From positions 252,405-316,404 of the forward strand of contig CAUYUJ010015719.1 in the NCBI GenBank assembly GCA_963575745.1: a stretch of DNA of 64,000 nucleotides, in the 5' to 3' direction. The notes below the pieces were generated by a model. That model made no database searches and was not told the origin of the DNA. It worked only from the letters and a program-made list of their open reading frames with translations. This DNA comes from Prorocentrum cordatum. Lineage: Eukaryota > Sar > Dinophyceae > Prorocentrales > Prorocentraceae. The position numbers and the translations under genes were made by a program. Numbering within the stretch: the stretch's first letter is position 1; every line of letters starts with the position of its first letter. Positions 35,492 through 47,658 of the stretch are shown piece by piece.

Positions 35492-38400
35492 TCATGGGCT
35501 CTCACGCCTGGCGCTCTCGGCGCCGGCGGCGGCCCTGGCGGGGGCGCTGTCCTTCGCCGGGTTGGTCAGCGAGGAGGTGCCCCTGGCCATCTTGCTGGAG
35601 ACGCCCATCATCGGCTCGTGCGACTCCCACAGGTAGCCGTGGAACGCGTCTGACTGCCAGCGCCCGAACCGGCGCACCCGAGGTCTTCTGTCACGTGGTA
35701 CATCGCGGTCGCTCCGCCGATCCTCATGGAGCGGCTGCCGATCTCCTCCCTGGAGAGCCCGGCGGCCAGCCCCGCGACTGTCAGGAAGTGCTGCACCTCG
35801 GCCCTGCGAACCGGGGTACCTGACGCCCAGCGGAAAATAGGCAGCCGTTCTTCGGTGCCCTTTATCCGCTGGGGATGGTGAGCCTGGAGCCGCTCCATCG
35901 CCGCGATCGGACAGAGCGTCGTGCCGGCGCGGTAGTGGTTCCTCACCGTCCCGACGTTGAGCTGGTCCGTCTTGCTGCCCTTGATGTAGATCACCATCTC
36001 GTCGGCGTCCCGGAAGCTGGGCACGCGTTTGCCGGCCTTCCTGGGCTCTACGTCCTCCCCGTGCAGTGCGCGCTCGAAGGACCACGAGCGCCCGTCCTGG
36101 AGGAGGTACTCTGAGGCCCGCAGGAGGAAGAAGAACGCCGTCACGATCGCCGCCCAGACGACCACTGTGTCCTCCTCGGGGAGCTTGGCCCCCTGCTGGA
36201 GGAAGCCGCGGAGCCACTCGAACATGGCTGGAGTGACGGGTTTCTTCCGCTTGGTCCCGGGTCCTTGCCAGCGTTTGAGCCCCGCCAGGGTGCTCCAGAG
36301 GCGACCCCTGTGGAGCAGGGGGTCTGAGTAGCCAGCCACCAGGTGAGCGTAGCGCACCGCAAAGAGCTTCTGCTTGATGGTCCCTTCCGTCCTCCCGACG
36401 ACCCGCGCGAGAAGGACGGCGAAGTTGACGGGCGCCTCCTCATCGGCTAGGCGTTCCTCGCGGTCGCGCCCTGGGAGCCAAGGGCTAAGCCCCTGCGCCT
36501 GGCGCACGGCTACCCAGAGCCGCCATCCCCCTTCGTAGCCCGCTCTGGTGCCTTCGCTGAGTTTTTGCAGCATGGCCTCCATCTTCTGCTGCGCGAACCA
36601 GCTGGCGTAGCTGGCCCCGCCTGGCTCAGCTCGGCCGGCGGGGGCGAGCTCCTTCCCGGGGTTGTTGCTCTTCCTCGCGATGCCCAGCGCCTGCGGCTTC
36701 ACCAGGTTGGCAGCCGGCGTCTCCTTTGCTCGTCGAGGGCTCTTCTTGCGTGGGCTCTTCGAGCGGGTCACTCGCTTGTCCAGCTTGGCCTCCTCTGCGG
36801 CTGGGGCCTCGCGAGGTCCGATGATCGCGTCCTCGTCGATCTCCTGGAACCGGATCGCCTGGGCACGCCGGCGATTCTTGTGCATCTCGTCGGTGAGTGC
36901 GCCGCCTGCCCTTGCCTCGTCGTCCGCCGCCAGCGCGAGCGTGGGTCGATCCGGCGCTTGCGCCCAAGCACGGAACCAGCGCTTGGTGGCCTCCCACGCG
37001 GCCTGCTCCTCTGGGTCATGGCATACTCCAGCGCGTTGCGTGCTTGTGCTGCCGAGGGCCTCCGCCACTGCGACCAGCACCGCCTCTGCGGTCCTCGGTG
37101 GGAGGGCTCTGGCTGCGCCCTTCAGGAGCTCATCCTCCGTGGAGCCCTGGGCCTGCAGGCTGGCCCACTCGTCGTCGGTCCCCCCTTGCACCCTCCAAAC
37201 CTCTCGGGGTGTCAAGGCTCGGACCGTTCCTTCGCCTCGCCCTGTGACCCGGAGGAGCGTGGCACCTGGGCCTTGGGGTCCTGTCCCGGGCCAACGGATG
37301 GTGCCCACGGGCCCCTCTTCGCTGTAGAACAGGTGCTTCGCCCCGTCCTTCTTGAGGTGGCCGACCGGCTTGAGGAGGAGAGGGTCGCTGGTGGACTGGA
37401 TGCGGGGGTCCCACGACACCTCGCCTTGCTGGTCGAGCCAAAGGTGGTCCCTTCCTTTGTCCAAAAGCGGCCTGATGCCGGCAGCCCGCGAGCAGGCTGG
37501 CGGCATGCTAATGCTCGCCAGGCCTGATCCCGTCTTCCGGCGTCCGCCTGTGAGCACCTGCCTGGCCCACGTAGTGGTATCCCCGTGGTGCGTGCAGATT
37601 ACTTTGAACTTCACGACCACGTAGCCCAGCTGCTTGAGCGCCTTCTCGAGCCTGGCCGTGTCCACGCCGTTCGGGGCGTCCACGATCACTACTTCGGGGC
37701 TCTCGCTGGTCGCTGCAACGAGGAACGCCTCCATCTCTCGGCCCTTGGGGTCCAGGGACAGCGATGCCATGAGCCAGTCTGCCTTCTGGTTTTCCCCCGG
37801 CTCTGTCCCACCAAGGCGTTTGAGGGCCTTCACGTAGGGGTTGAGGAGGCTCCCCACCTGTCTGCCCAGCTTCCCGTGGAGTGGGAGGGGTCTTGGCGGC
37901 CCATGCCCCCTCTGGAGCGCTCGGTGTTGCAGGGCGGCCTCGGCCACTGGGCCCGTCTCCCCTGGGAGGCGGAGGAGGCGTTCCTTGGCGTCCTCCAGGA
38001 TCTGGCCCCAAGCTGCAGGGGGCTCGAGGCGCTCCCATCCCTCGGTGGCCAGCGTATCGTGAACCTTCTTGACCTCCTCGCGGGTGAGCCAGTCGGCCAC
38101 CTCGTTGTGGTAGGTCCGAACGAAGAAGGAGGTGATGCGGCATCCGTGCATGGCTTCGATCCGCTCCACTAGGCGAATCAGGTGGCGTGCGAGGGTATTA
38201 TTGGGGCTCCTCTTGGTGAGCCACGCTTTCACGTTCTGATTGTCCGTGACGTAGAAGACCAGCTCACCCTCCCACTTCGGGCCCTGCTTCGTAGCCAGCG
38301 CGACCACTGCCAACAGTTCGACCACTGCGATGATCCAGTCCTCCTCGCTGCTCTCCCCCCCGACCGCCTGGCTCAAGGCCTCGAGCAGGGGCTTGGCGTC

Positions 38401-41400
38401 CGCGGCCATGTACTCCGGCGTGGGTGGGGCTCCTTCTGCAGTTGCACGACCCCAGTCGATGGCGCCGATCGACGAGGTGGTGGCGTTGCCGCCGGTCCAT
38501 CTCGAAGCGCGTGCTGTCCCCGGCAACGCGAGGCGCTCACGCACGGAGAGCGCCTGCGTGAAACTCGCCTGGAAGGTCGTGCTCCAAGCCTCGGGGACGT
38601 CGAAGAGCATCCTCAGGAAGCTCACGGAGGCGTCCCACTCTTCCCAGGCGAGCTCGACCTCTGCGGGGGTACCTTTTGGCTCTGCCCAGCTCGTCCCGCT
38701 GCTCAAGAGCCGGTCCAGGGCTGGTAGCTCAGGGCGGAGGGCAGGTTGCGCGGACGCCCAGAACTGAGCACAGCCTCGCAGCTCTTGGGCGACCTTTAGC
38801 GGTACCCGCCGTGATCCTCTGAGCTCTGGGAGGGCGAGCAGGTACTGGGCCTTGATGCACGTAGGCTCCGGGGGCCTGACCACCTTCGTGTTGAAGTTCA
38901 TGTGGAGGCCCCAGATCAGCTGCTCGGCGGCGAACCCCCCCTCGACGTCCAGCTTTTCCTCGTTGACCGCGTCCGGGCCCCAGACCCGCTTCATGGCCCC
39001 GTCGAGCTCCTCGGCCGAGAGCCAGGGCCTGAGGCCCACCAGGGGTTCGAGGACAACGCCGTCGTCCATCAACCACTTGGAGGCGTACTTAACGGTGTCG
39101 TTGATCTTGGGCGCCGGCGGCTTCCTCCTCTCATGCTCGTTCTTGGCCGCCCAGGCGAACGCCATGTACTCTCCTGGGCTACCGGCCCAGCCGAAGACCA
39201 GCACGCCGTGGATGAGGATCACTCGCCCTGGCACCCCGACCTCTTTGCCCGGGAGCGTCGCCCCGAACTCGGGTACCGCTGCCGGCCCCAGGTGGTGCCA
39301 CTTGAAGGCCCTGGCCACGTCCCTCTCTGCGACCACCTGTTGAACGCCTGGATGCCTTGCCTCCCACCAAAGGCTGAGTCGAGCAAGCCCTCTGTGGAGG
39401 GGCTGCTTGGCGGGAGGGTGCTGCTCCTTCGGGGAGAAGGCGCTGGCTGCGCGCATGTCGTGGATCGGCCGGCCCTTCCTCGAGATGGTCGGGTCCGGCA
39501 GCATCTTGGGGGCCCTCCCGCTGGGCGACTCGACCAGAGCCGAGGCGGCGAGCACGTCTTCGACCTCGTCTGAGGCCCAAAGGACCACGCCGTAGCGACT
39601 GTCCTTCCAGGCCTTCTCGAACATCTCCAAGGCGTGGTCCACCGCTGAAGAGTGTGACTTGGCCTGCGTGCGTACCCGCTCCTCCGTGCGCCGTGCGGGG
39701 ATTCCTCTGGTGGCCATCGCTCGGGGGTAGGCGGCGCGGTGCGGGTCCAAGGACCTCTGCGCGTCTTCCTCGAGCACGCCGCCCAGCGGGTTGCCATGGA
39801 TCTCCTCTCGCGCGTGCTTCAGCAGCTCGGCGGCCCTCTCCACGCTGCCGGCGAGCCGGAGGAGAGAGTTGCCTCGTCGCACCACCTCGGGGACCCTCTC
39901 GGGTTGGAAGTCTGGGTGGTCGGCGCGCCACTTGACGTAGGCTCGCGCCTCCTCTTGCTCCTTCCCTCCGCCAGCGGCTGCCGGTGTCTCCTCCAGCGGG
40001 GGGCCTCCGCAGCGGCCTCCTCCACGCGGGGGGGCTGGCCATGGCGGTGGCATCATTGGCGGCATGCCTGGCGGTCGGCAGATCTGGCCAGGGAGGAGCG
40101 GACGCCATCCTCTCGGCCTCAGCAACGGCTGGACCGCGTGGGGCTGAGGCACGGGCGGTCCCGCAGACTCATCCTGGCGAGGCTTGGGCTGCGGGGGGCG
40201 CCCTTTGGAGGTGGCTCGCAAGCGGGCGCCCAGCGATCCTGGCCTGGGCCTAGGCGTGGGTGCCCCCTCTGGTGCTTCCGCGCTGCCGGCGTCTGCCCTC
40301 CCAGTGGGCGGGCATCCGCTGGAGGTCCCTGACCTGCCCGCGGCCCGCCCGGCTGCTTCCACGACTGTCTCCGCCGAGCGACTCCGCCTCATGGGTGCTG
40401 CTTTCTGGGGGACCACTTTGGAGAGTTTGCTTTGCGGGGGAGTGGTCGGGTTGGGGGAAGCTTCGAGGGCCTCTGGCGGTGGCGGCGCGTCGGGCGGGGG
40501 CCCGGGGTCGGCCGCCGGGGCTGGGCCTCCGCTGCCGCTCGCGCCAGGAGAGCTCCGGGAAGGTTTCTCCTTCCCTCGCTCGGCGGCGTCCGCGCGTCCT
40601 GGCCAGAGGCTCAGGGGGTCGGAGTCCTCTGGGATGGGTGGGGTTGGTCCTGCCCGCGCCCCCGCGCACGGCTCCTCCACTGCTTCACTCTCCGAGCTCT
40701 CGACGAGGGCTGCGTCGTCGCTCGGGGGGTCCTCCTCCGCCTTCTCGTACGCGGTTCTCTGGCGCTTCTTCGCAGGGGTGTCGTCCAGCTCTCCCGCCCT
40801 CGCCATCTTGCGGGTCAGCTTCTCGAGGATGTCGACGTACTCGCCCGCGATCTCTCCCTGCTCTTCGTAGGGGGTGCCGGTCCAGCTCCGCGGCAGGTCC
40901 TCAAACATGGAGCGGATGCCCTCGATCAGGAGCTCGCGGGCCTTCCTCCTCCGCTCCGGCCCCGTGGGATCGCTGGCCGGTGCCCCGAGCAGGTCGTTCA
41001 GGATGCACTCCGCCTCGTGGCACTTGTTCTCCCCGTCCAGGATGGCCGATGGTAGGGGGGTCTCGTCCTCCCAGGCCGGGTCGAGCGGAGTGACCACGTT
41101 CTGTCCGCTGGGAGGTTCGGAGCTAGCACGGCGGGGATGCCTGGCTGGCGTCTGCCCCTCATCACGCTCGCCGGCATCCCTCGCTCGACGAGCTCGCCGG
41201 CGCTCCTTTGCCTCTGCCAGCTGTATCTGCAACTCCCTGATGCGCTTCTCCTCCTCTTCCAGGACGCCCACCTCGGCCGCTCTGGCGGCCTCGAGCTTCC
41301 TCCTTATGCTTTCCAGCTCCATGCTGTCTGCTGAGCTGCCGCCGCTGCTGGATCCTCCGGCGGGGGCCTCACGGCTCTGCTTCTGGAGGGCCTGACCGGC

Positions 41401-42150
41401 TGCTAGCTGGAAGCGCTTTCCCCCGGGAGGGGGGGGAGGGGTCCGCCTATTCCAGACGACGGCGAGCTCTGGGCTGCCAAAGCCCTGGGAGCTGGCTCGG
41501 TCCGCGATCCTCAGTGCGACGCTGCGGTGGGAGGCAGGGGCGTCCTCGTCCTGGCGCCAAGGCGCCTCCTCACGCTCCTCGCCCCCAGATCTCTTGGCCC
41601 AGCGTGGCGCCCAGCTCGCCCAGTTCTCGATCTCCTCGCGCCCGATCCAAAGGACGAGGCGTTCTCCAGGTTCGATTTGATCTTCGTCTGCCAGCGGGGG
41701 TCCTTCTGCTCCTGCGGCGCCCCCCTCATCAGCGTAAACGAAGAGGTGGAGCTCCTCAGGGCTGAGGACGTCATCACGCAGCCACCTGCAGGTCTGGAGG
41801 ACGCCCTGGAGCTCGCGGGTGCACAGAGGGGCTCGAGGGATCTGCATCCACCGGTCCCCTCGTTGCGGGAGGAGCACCTTGACTGGCTCGTCCGCCTGCT
41901 GCTCGGCTTGCCTGGACTTCTTGATCCTCCTGGGTGGTTCCTTCTCTTCCTCTTCCTCCTCTTCTTCTCCTTCGTCTCCCCCAGGTTCGTCGCCTCCACC
42001 GTCTCCTCCAGGGCCTGGTGGGGGTGCTCCTCGATCGGGGTCTCTCTTCCTCGCTTTGTTGCGCTTCCATCCTCCTCTCTTCTTGCCCCTGTTCGCGCAA
42101 TGCCATCCATTGAGCCCTGCTGGGTGGTCCTCCCCCGCCTCTTTCTCCAT
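35492..42150 (-). CDS. Retroelement polyprotein: RT, RNase H, MTase-like, tyrosine recombinase
   Basis: Open frame of 2,180 residues from 42150. Residue numbers count from 42159. 1-850: acidic and Pro-rich spacer with a heptad-like coiled coil near 280-325. 895-1120: reverse transcriptase with GRPIHDMRAAS, motif A AERDVARAF (D947), motif B GSPGEYMAF and motif C WLMDDGV (D1032, D1033). 1250-1370: RNase H with E1281, TDNQNVKAW (D1306) and NEVADWLTR. 1490-1705: block ending RALTPREVWRVQG and ALPPRTAEAV, like C-terminal motifs of cytosine-5 methyltransferases, without a catalytic PCQ. 1850-2183: tyrosine recombinase with LLRASEYLL (R2015), GSKTDQ and SRSMRIGGATAMY. A frame change at about 35680 is needed to reach GRWQSDAFHGYLWE, with the catalytic Tyr codon at 35635-35633, and the stop at 35492. 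The usual HxxR histidine is Arg here. Confidence 0.85.
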
Positions 42151-42159
42151 GGCTGGCAC

Positions 42160-43640
42160 GGCATGGAGGCGAAAAAGAGGGGGGGGGGGTCCGCCAGGTG
42201 ACCACTGTCACCGGCCTCCGCCGCCATCTTGTCCCCAGCCCGCGTCGTGACGATGGGCCCAAGCTTCTCCAGGAGCTCCGCGGGGGGGGGTCCCGCCCCC
42301 GCGGCCTTGATGACTTCTGCCCAGGCAGCGCACAGCTTCGTCGGGCACTGGCCGGCGTAGCGCGTGCGTCGAAGCCCACGTTGACCGACTTGGAAACCGA
42401 GGGCGCTCAACTCTTCTCGGAGGTCCTTTGCCAAGGAGGGGGCCCCGCTGGGGACCCGTCCCCCTCCCCGCAGGTGCGGGGGGGATCGGTGCGAGACCTT
42501 GGCCACGAAGTTGTTGGCCTGGTCGTGCCCGTAGTAGAGAGCCACTGCGCCCTCTGGGAGGTCTCCGAAGGCCTTCCCGGCGCGCGGCTCAACGCGGCTC
42601 CAATGGAAGTTCGCGGGCCCCAGCTTGCCAACAAGGTCGTTCAGAGGGCGCAGCAGCTCGGGTCCGAGCTGCGGGGCCTCCAGGGCCTTGGCGTCCGCGG
42701 CGAGACCTTGGGCATGCACGCCCGCCAGGGCCAGCCGATTGGTCAGGCTCAGGATGCCCCTCTGATCGGAAGAGCTGAGGGAAGCTCGGAGGTGTTGCAG
42801 TGGTCGGTCTGGGTCTGGGTCAGGTCGTAGGGGAGAGGCCCCATCGAGGGCGACATGCTCGTGCTGGTTGGTGCAACGCCTCGCTAAAGAAAGTGCCCAG
42901 GGGTAGAGACCTTTCGAGACCATCCAAGACGTGAGCTTGCGGTGCCGCTTCGCGGGCTCCTCTGGGGGCCCGAGGCCCCATTCGCACATTGCGACGGATG
43001 TGATTCTGGCCCCTGTGCGCTTCTGCAGCTGCTTAATCCTGGCCCGGCCCCAGATCTTCGGGTAGCGCCCGTCGCTGGCCGTGTTCTCGAGCATCCACTC
43101 CCGACCATTGGCGTCGAGGCGCTCGCAGAGGTCGGCGGCGAAGTCCGTCATGATGTTGCTCTCGATCTCCGCCTGGTTGGTCCCGTCGCCGTCTGGGTGT
43201 TCGAAAGTGCGAGTCCCGCCGTTCTTGAGGCACCAGGCCGAGTGGGTTGTGCGCGGTGGAGCTAACTGGTAAATGTTTGCTTCGTCGGGCCCTGGCGCGG
43301 CTCCTGCATCGAGAAGGAGCCGTTCTCGCACTTGTGGGTCGAGGATGTTGCGCTCGTCCTGTGGCCCGGCCTGGGCCAGGGGGTCCTTGAAGTACTCGAC
43401 GGGCGGGGCCGTCTGGAGCCCAGCGTCTCGCATGGCCTTCGTCCAATTCTCGGTGCCCGCGAGGATCTCGCGGGTGCGAATGCCCCAGGCGAAAGCCGGC
43501 CGGCGCAGGAGGGGCGCGAGTTTGGAGAAGTCCTCCTCCTCGGGCTCCTGGGTCCCGACTGCGCCTTCGCGTGTCGGGAGCTGCGCCTGCTGCATGCGCT
43601 TGCAGTGCATGCACGGGGGCGGCCGGCTTGGCATCGCGGG
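42160..43640 (-). pseudogene. Retroelement segment with ENP-like methyltransferase-type motif
   Basis: Frame of 41511-43634, read from about 43650 to 42160, where coding appears to pass to the RT frame. Near residues 150-265 it has FAADLCERLDANGREWMLENT, then KIWG, RITSVAMCEWG, KRHRKLTSWM and ARRCTNQHEHVALDG. This spacing resembles the ENPxxSxxW .. CxYG .. RKxT .. CxxxHxHxxLxG block of dinoflagellate retroelement proteins, which recalls motif VI and later of cytosine methyltransferases; the proline of ENP is replaced by Thr. Near 42175 the frame reads FFASMPCQPWRKR, which contains a PCQ, though I cannot tell whether it is the methyltransferase cysteine loop. The segment joins neighbours only by frame changes at about 43650 and 42160. 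Confidence 0.5.
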
Positions 43641-43649
43641 TCCCGAAAC

Positions 43650-44890
43650 CTCCTCTGCCTCGAGGCTAGGTACAGCTCCCAGCCCACCGTGAGTAGCTCC
43701 CTGACGGGCTTCCCGGCGAGCGTCCAGATCTTGAGGATCTCTCCGAAGGCCCGGCCCCGCAGGTTGGCTCCCTGGCTGGTGGCGTTAGGCGGCGGGATGA
43801 CCCTCATGTGGCCGCGGTGGAACATGACGTGGGCCTCTTTCTCGCTGGTCTGCGTCGGCAGGACAGAGTCTATCTCGAGCTGGTTCCAGTGGTTGATCCT
43901 CCAGACCCTGACAGTGGTCTTGCTGAGGGCTCTCAGCGGGAAGTCCGCGATGCACCTGAAGTCCTTGTCGTGGTGAGGGTGCTGGACGTCGTGGCAGTGC
44001 ATCCTGAGCCCGGCTTCGCGTGGGGAGACGAAAGGTGGTGCGTCTCCCAGCGCGGCGGAAGCGGCGGCAGCGCCGTCCCAGAGCTCGCGGCGGAGCTGAG
44101 CGGCCAAGGCCTTCACGGCCGGCGCATCAGGCCCCTTGTCCTCCAGCAGCGCCGCCGCGATGTGGGGGACCAGGCACTGCCTGAGCTCTGCGTCTCCCCC
44201 CTTGAAGCCCAGTCGGGTGCGCATCTCTTCGTCGGGGTGGAGCTCGTCTTGGAAGTCGAGGTAGTCCCACTCCTGGTCGTGCACGGTGAGCTTCCCGCGC
44301 CCTACCCCGGCCTCTTCGTCCCAGGTGGCGCTGCCGATGCTGAGGTCCGCTGCTCCGCCCGGCCTTTGACCCGATCTTGTCGAGGGCTCGTCCTGCTTCC
44401 TCGGCGAGGGTTGGCCCCCCGTCACGAGTTGCCTCCAACAGGATCTCCTCCAGGCTCAGTGGGCTGTCCTCGAAGCGGGCGTGCGTGAGTCTGGCCAGGA
44501 CGTGGGAGTGCAGGTTGTCGCTGATGTCCCCCAGGGCCGCGAGAGCCCCATCCTCTAGGACCCTCTCGATGATGTCCCGCCTCTCGATGGCGGCAGGGTG
44601 CATCGTCTCGCCGGTGCCCTCCACCGCTGGCTCCTGGGCGCGCGCGTCTAGCAGCCAATCCTCCCCGGGGCCCTGAACCGCTTGTCTGAGCTCCTCCTCG
44701 AGGGCAATGGTCTGGATGTCGTCGAAAGCGGCGGGGGGGGCCCAGGCAGCCGGCGGGCCTCCCGCCCGGCTGCCTCCTGAGGCTGCCCCGGACGCCTCTC
44801 CGGCGCTCCCGCCAGCTCTCTTGCTGCCCGCCTCGGCCTCGGCCTGGGCTCGGAGCTGCGCCACCCGCCCGTCGACCGAGGTGGGATCGA
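43650..44890 (-). pseudogene. Retroelement segment between gag finger and methyltransferase-like block
   Basis: Two frames joined near 44365. The first (44864 to about 44370) is helical and acidic (IQTIALEEELRQAVQG, DIIERVLEDGALAALGD). The second (44360 to 43650) has RGKLTVHDQEWDYLDFQDEL, HCHDVQHPHHDKDFRCIAD and VMFHRGHMRVIPPP. The final His-Met segment recalls the C-terminal catalytic histidine strand of OTU-type proteases, but no catalytic cysteine region is visible, so no function is assigned. Confidence 0.4.
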
Positions 44891-46330
44891 CCTTCGCCCC
44901 AGACCTTTAGGCCGCCGCGCCTGATGAGCTGCGCCTGCACCGTCCAGTCGAGGCTGCCGAGCCCTTTGATGGCCTCATGCGAGTGGGCGCAGGTTCCCGC
45001 AGCCTTGGGGCAGCCGGCCCAAGTACAAGCGTCCCAGCAGATGACCTTCCCATTCTTGTCGCGGGGGGCGTGCTTGAAGGATCTTCCGATCTCGCTGGAG
45101 GTCAGCGCCTTGCCCGATGGGTATGCCCGTGCGGCGGGCCGCTTCTTGGACGCAGCCTTCTTGACGGCGGCCCCCGCCTTCCTAGTGCCCAATCCAGACC
45201 CCATGGGTACTTCCTGGTCGGCTGAGACTTGCTCGTCGGCCTTCCCGGCCTTGGGGGTCTTCGGTGGCCCAGCGTGCAGGTTCTGATGCAGAAACCTCTG
45301 GGGCCGCCGGGCCTGGCGAGGGACACATGCCACTTGGTAGTAGCCGTCCGGCGCGTCGAGGTCGTACACATTCGGGAATGTCAACCAAGCGCTCCCTGTC
45401 GGTCCCGTCGGGGCGAGGGCGACGGTCTTGATGTCCTCCCTGCGCGGATTGGCGAGGCCCAGGATGCGACATGCCTCCCTCCGCTTCTCCCGAAGCTGCT
45501 CGCACCAGGTCGCGGCGAGCTCCTCCCAGAGGCTGCACGCGTAGTCCGCGGGGAAGGCCACGTCGTCCTCCTCGTAGCCAGGCGCAGGGTCTCCAGGGAC
45601 CGACGTCTTTCCGGCTCGTGCATGCGCCCGTAGACCAGACCGAAGACGGCGATGGCGTTCTCGGCTTGCCTTACCCACTGGGAGAAGACGACCGGGTGCC
45701 GGGGGCGTGGCTCGAGCTTGCACGAAGTGGGCATGTTGTAGGCGTCGAACACCTCCGCTTTGCAGTGGGGGAAGTCCGCTACGGAGACCGACCACTCGGC
45801 CAGGTCTTTGTGGCCCCGACCTCCCCAGCAGAAGGCGGCGATGCCGTATGCCATCCTGTTTGTCACCGTGGTGGGCCAGTTCACCGCCTGCATCACGTGC
45901 TTGGCATGCTCGCAGGCGCGCTTGAGTCCGTGGAACAGCTCCCGCCGGGTCAGTGTGCCGCAGACCTCCACGTCGAGGGTGTCGCAGCCTCGGGCCAGGT
46001 ATACATCCAGCTCCTCGGCTCGCCCGATGGCGCCGAGAGTCCCCCGCTGCGCCACCTTCTCCTCCTCGCCGGACCTGCGCGGGCTGTCCACCGCCTGCAG
46101 CAACCGCATGTTGTCCAGGTGATGCTGCTCTTGGCCATTCTGAAGAACCTGCGCGTAGGTGGTGATGGCGGCCGAGGGGTCGCTCTCTCCAGCCCCTGCA
46201 GCGTACCTCCGATCAGGCTGCCCTGGGGGCTTGACCAGTCCCCCCTGTCCGTAGGCACCTCTGTTGGTGAACATCTGCCCGAGGTTCGGGACAAGGCCGG
46301 GCATCAGGCCTGGATGGGGTAAGGCGCGAG
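44891..46330 (-). pseudogene. Retroelement gag with CCCH zinc finger
   Basis: Two frames joined near 45605. The upstream part (46330-45610) holds YLARGCDTLDVEVCGTLTRR, HAKHVMQAVNWPTTVTNRMA and AYGIAAFCWGGRGHKDLAEW, probably the capsid-like domain. The downstream part has PADYACSLWEELAATWCEQ, a basic linker and then FKHAPRDKNGKVICWDACTW..HSHEAIKGLG (about 45070-44960). Its C-x8-C-x6-C-x3-H spacing fits a CCCH zinc finger, expected to bind RNA or DNA. The frame changes again near 44890. The gag assignment rests on position before RT and on the finger. Confidence 0.6.
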
Positions 46331-47658
46331 GCCCCAGGTACTCGCACGCCAGGCGGGGTGGCCGGCGGCGGTAGGGGCGGGGCACTCGCTGCTGGGTCTA
46401 GCCCGGGGGGGGCCACGGGTTGGCTGGGCTCCTGGCTGTCGTCGGGGCGGCGCTCGGCGTCGAGCTTCAGGAGGCCGCTGGCGAGCGGCGGGATCACGCT
46501 CTCGCCCCTCTCGACCCGAACGCGCTCCAGCATCCTTTCCCATCGGTTAACATGTGTCTGATACTTGGCTTGCTCATCGGCTCCGCTGTTGCGCATGAGG
46601 CGCTGAGTGCACTTGATGAGATGCTCCAGGACGACGGTGATGTCCTCGTCGTACCCGGCCGCAACGCTCTGCAGCGCGGAAGCGTCATCTGACCCTCCTT
46701 CATGAGCTGCGAGATACAAACCCAGCATGGCCTCCCCGGTGTTCTCATCTTCGGGGGCCTTCCCAGGGCTGCGAGAGGAGCGGCGCGGGGCGGGGGGGGC
46801 CTGATCGCGTTCCTCGCCCAGGCCCCACCAAACGCCGACGGGTGGCTTGGGGGAGCTGCTGCGGTCGAGCCTCGCCCAGTGCTTCTTGAGCTGCGCGTCC
46901 ATCCCGTCAGGGACGGGGCGCGGTGCACTGCTGGTGTCGCCTGATGCGCCAGACGGGTGCTGACGCACAAATTGGTCGCCTCGGGCTCGGAGGTGGGCCC
47001 ACTGGGGGCGGCTGATCCTCTTGGCATTCCTGCCCGCGGGAACTCCGTTCCAGGGGTGCAGCTTCTCCCACGCGAACTTGCTCACCACGGCGCCGTGCAC
47101 GCTGATCCCCAGCTCTTCCGCCCCGAGCGGCGGATGGTGCAAGAGCTCCTCAAGGTAGCCGGTGGGGAGCTCGCCCTGGTCGCGGGTGGCGGGGGCGCGC
47201 TCGATCCCCGCGGTCTTGAGAGTGAAGCAGATCTGCTCGAGGTCTCCCGGGGAGTGGCCCTTGCTGCTCGGCTCCTCGACGTCTACCGCGGTCAGGCTGC
47301 CGTCCCCCAGCGGCCCCTCTCCGGGTCTTGACCTGCCCAAGAACACGATCCACTGCGGGCCGGCTGCCCACTGTACCCGAACTCCTAGTGCCAGGTGGTC
47401 GCTCTGGTCGATCTCTTCGCTGGGGGCGGGGCTGGCACTCCGCGGCAGGGGCGCCCTTGGTGAAAGTGAAGCCTCGAATCGAACGCTGGCAGGCGGAGCC
47501 CGTGGTGTAGGCGGCGCGTCCCGAGGGGGCGGGCCTGATGATGCCTGCCCCCGATGACCTTCAGGTCCTCGAGCTCCATCTGCTGGGGGGACTACTGCTG
47601 CAGGGGCTCCCGACTCGCGCGCCCGATGGCTGCGGCTGCGGACCACCCGACGCCTCAA
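46331..47658 (-). pseudogene. Retroelement gag N-terminal region
   Basis: Minus-strand frame of 47658-46213, read as coding to about 46330. A proline/arginine-rich start leads into folded-looking sequence (HLALGVRVQWAAGPQWIVFL, LEQICFTLKTAGIERAP, VSKFAWEKLHPWNGVPAG) and a helical segment (DEDITVVLEHLIKCTQRLM .. VNRWERMLERVRVERG). No motif is recognised. Continuity with the next frame is suggested by the Pro-rich hinge near 46340. Confidence 0.5.

Noticed and set aside
35875-41093. Numerous plus-strand frames of 60-280 codons over the retroelement
   Set aside because: They mirror the GC-rich minus-strand codons, and only the minus strand shows RT, RNase H and recombinase motifs.
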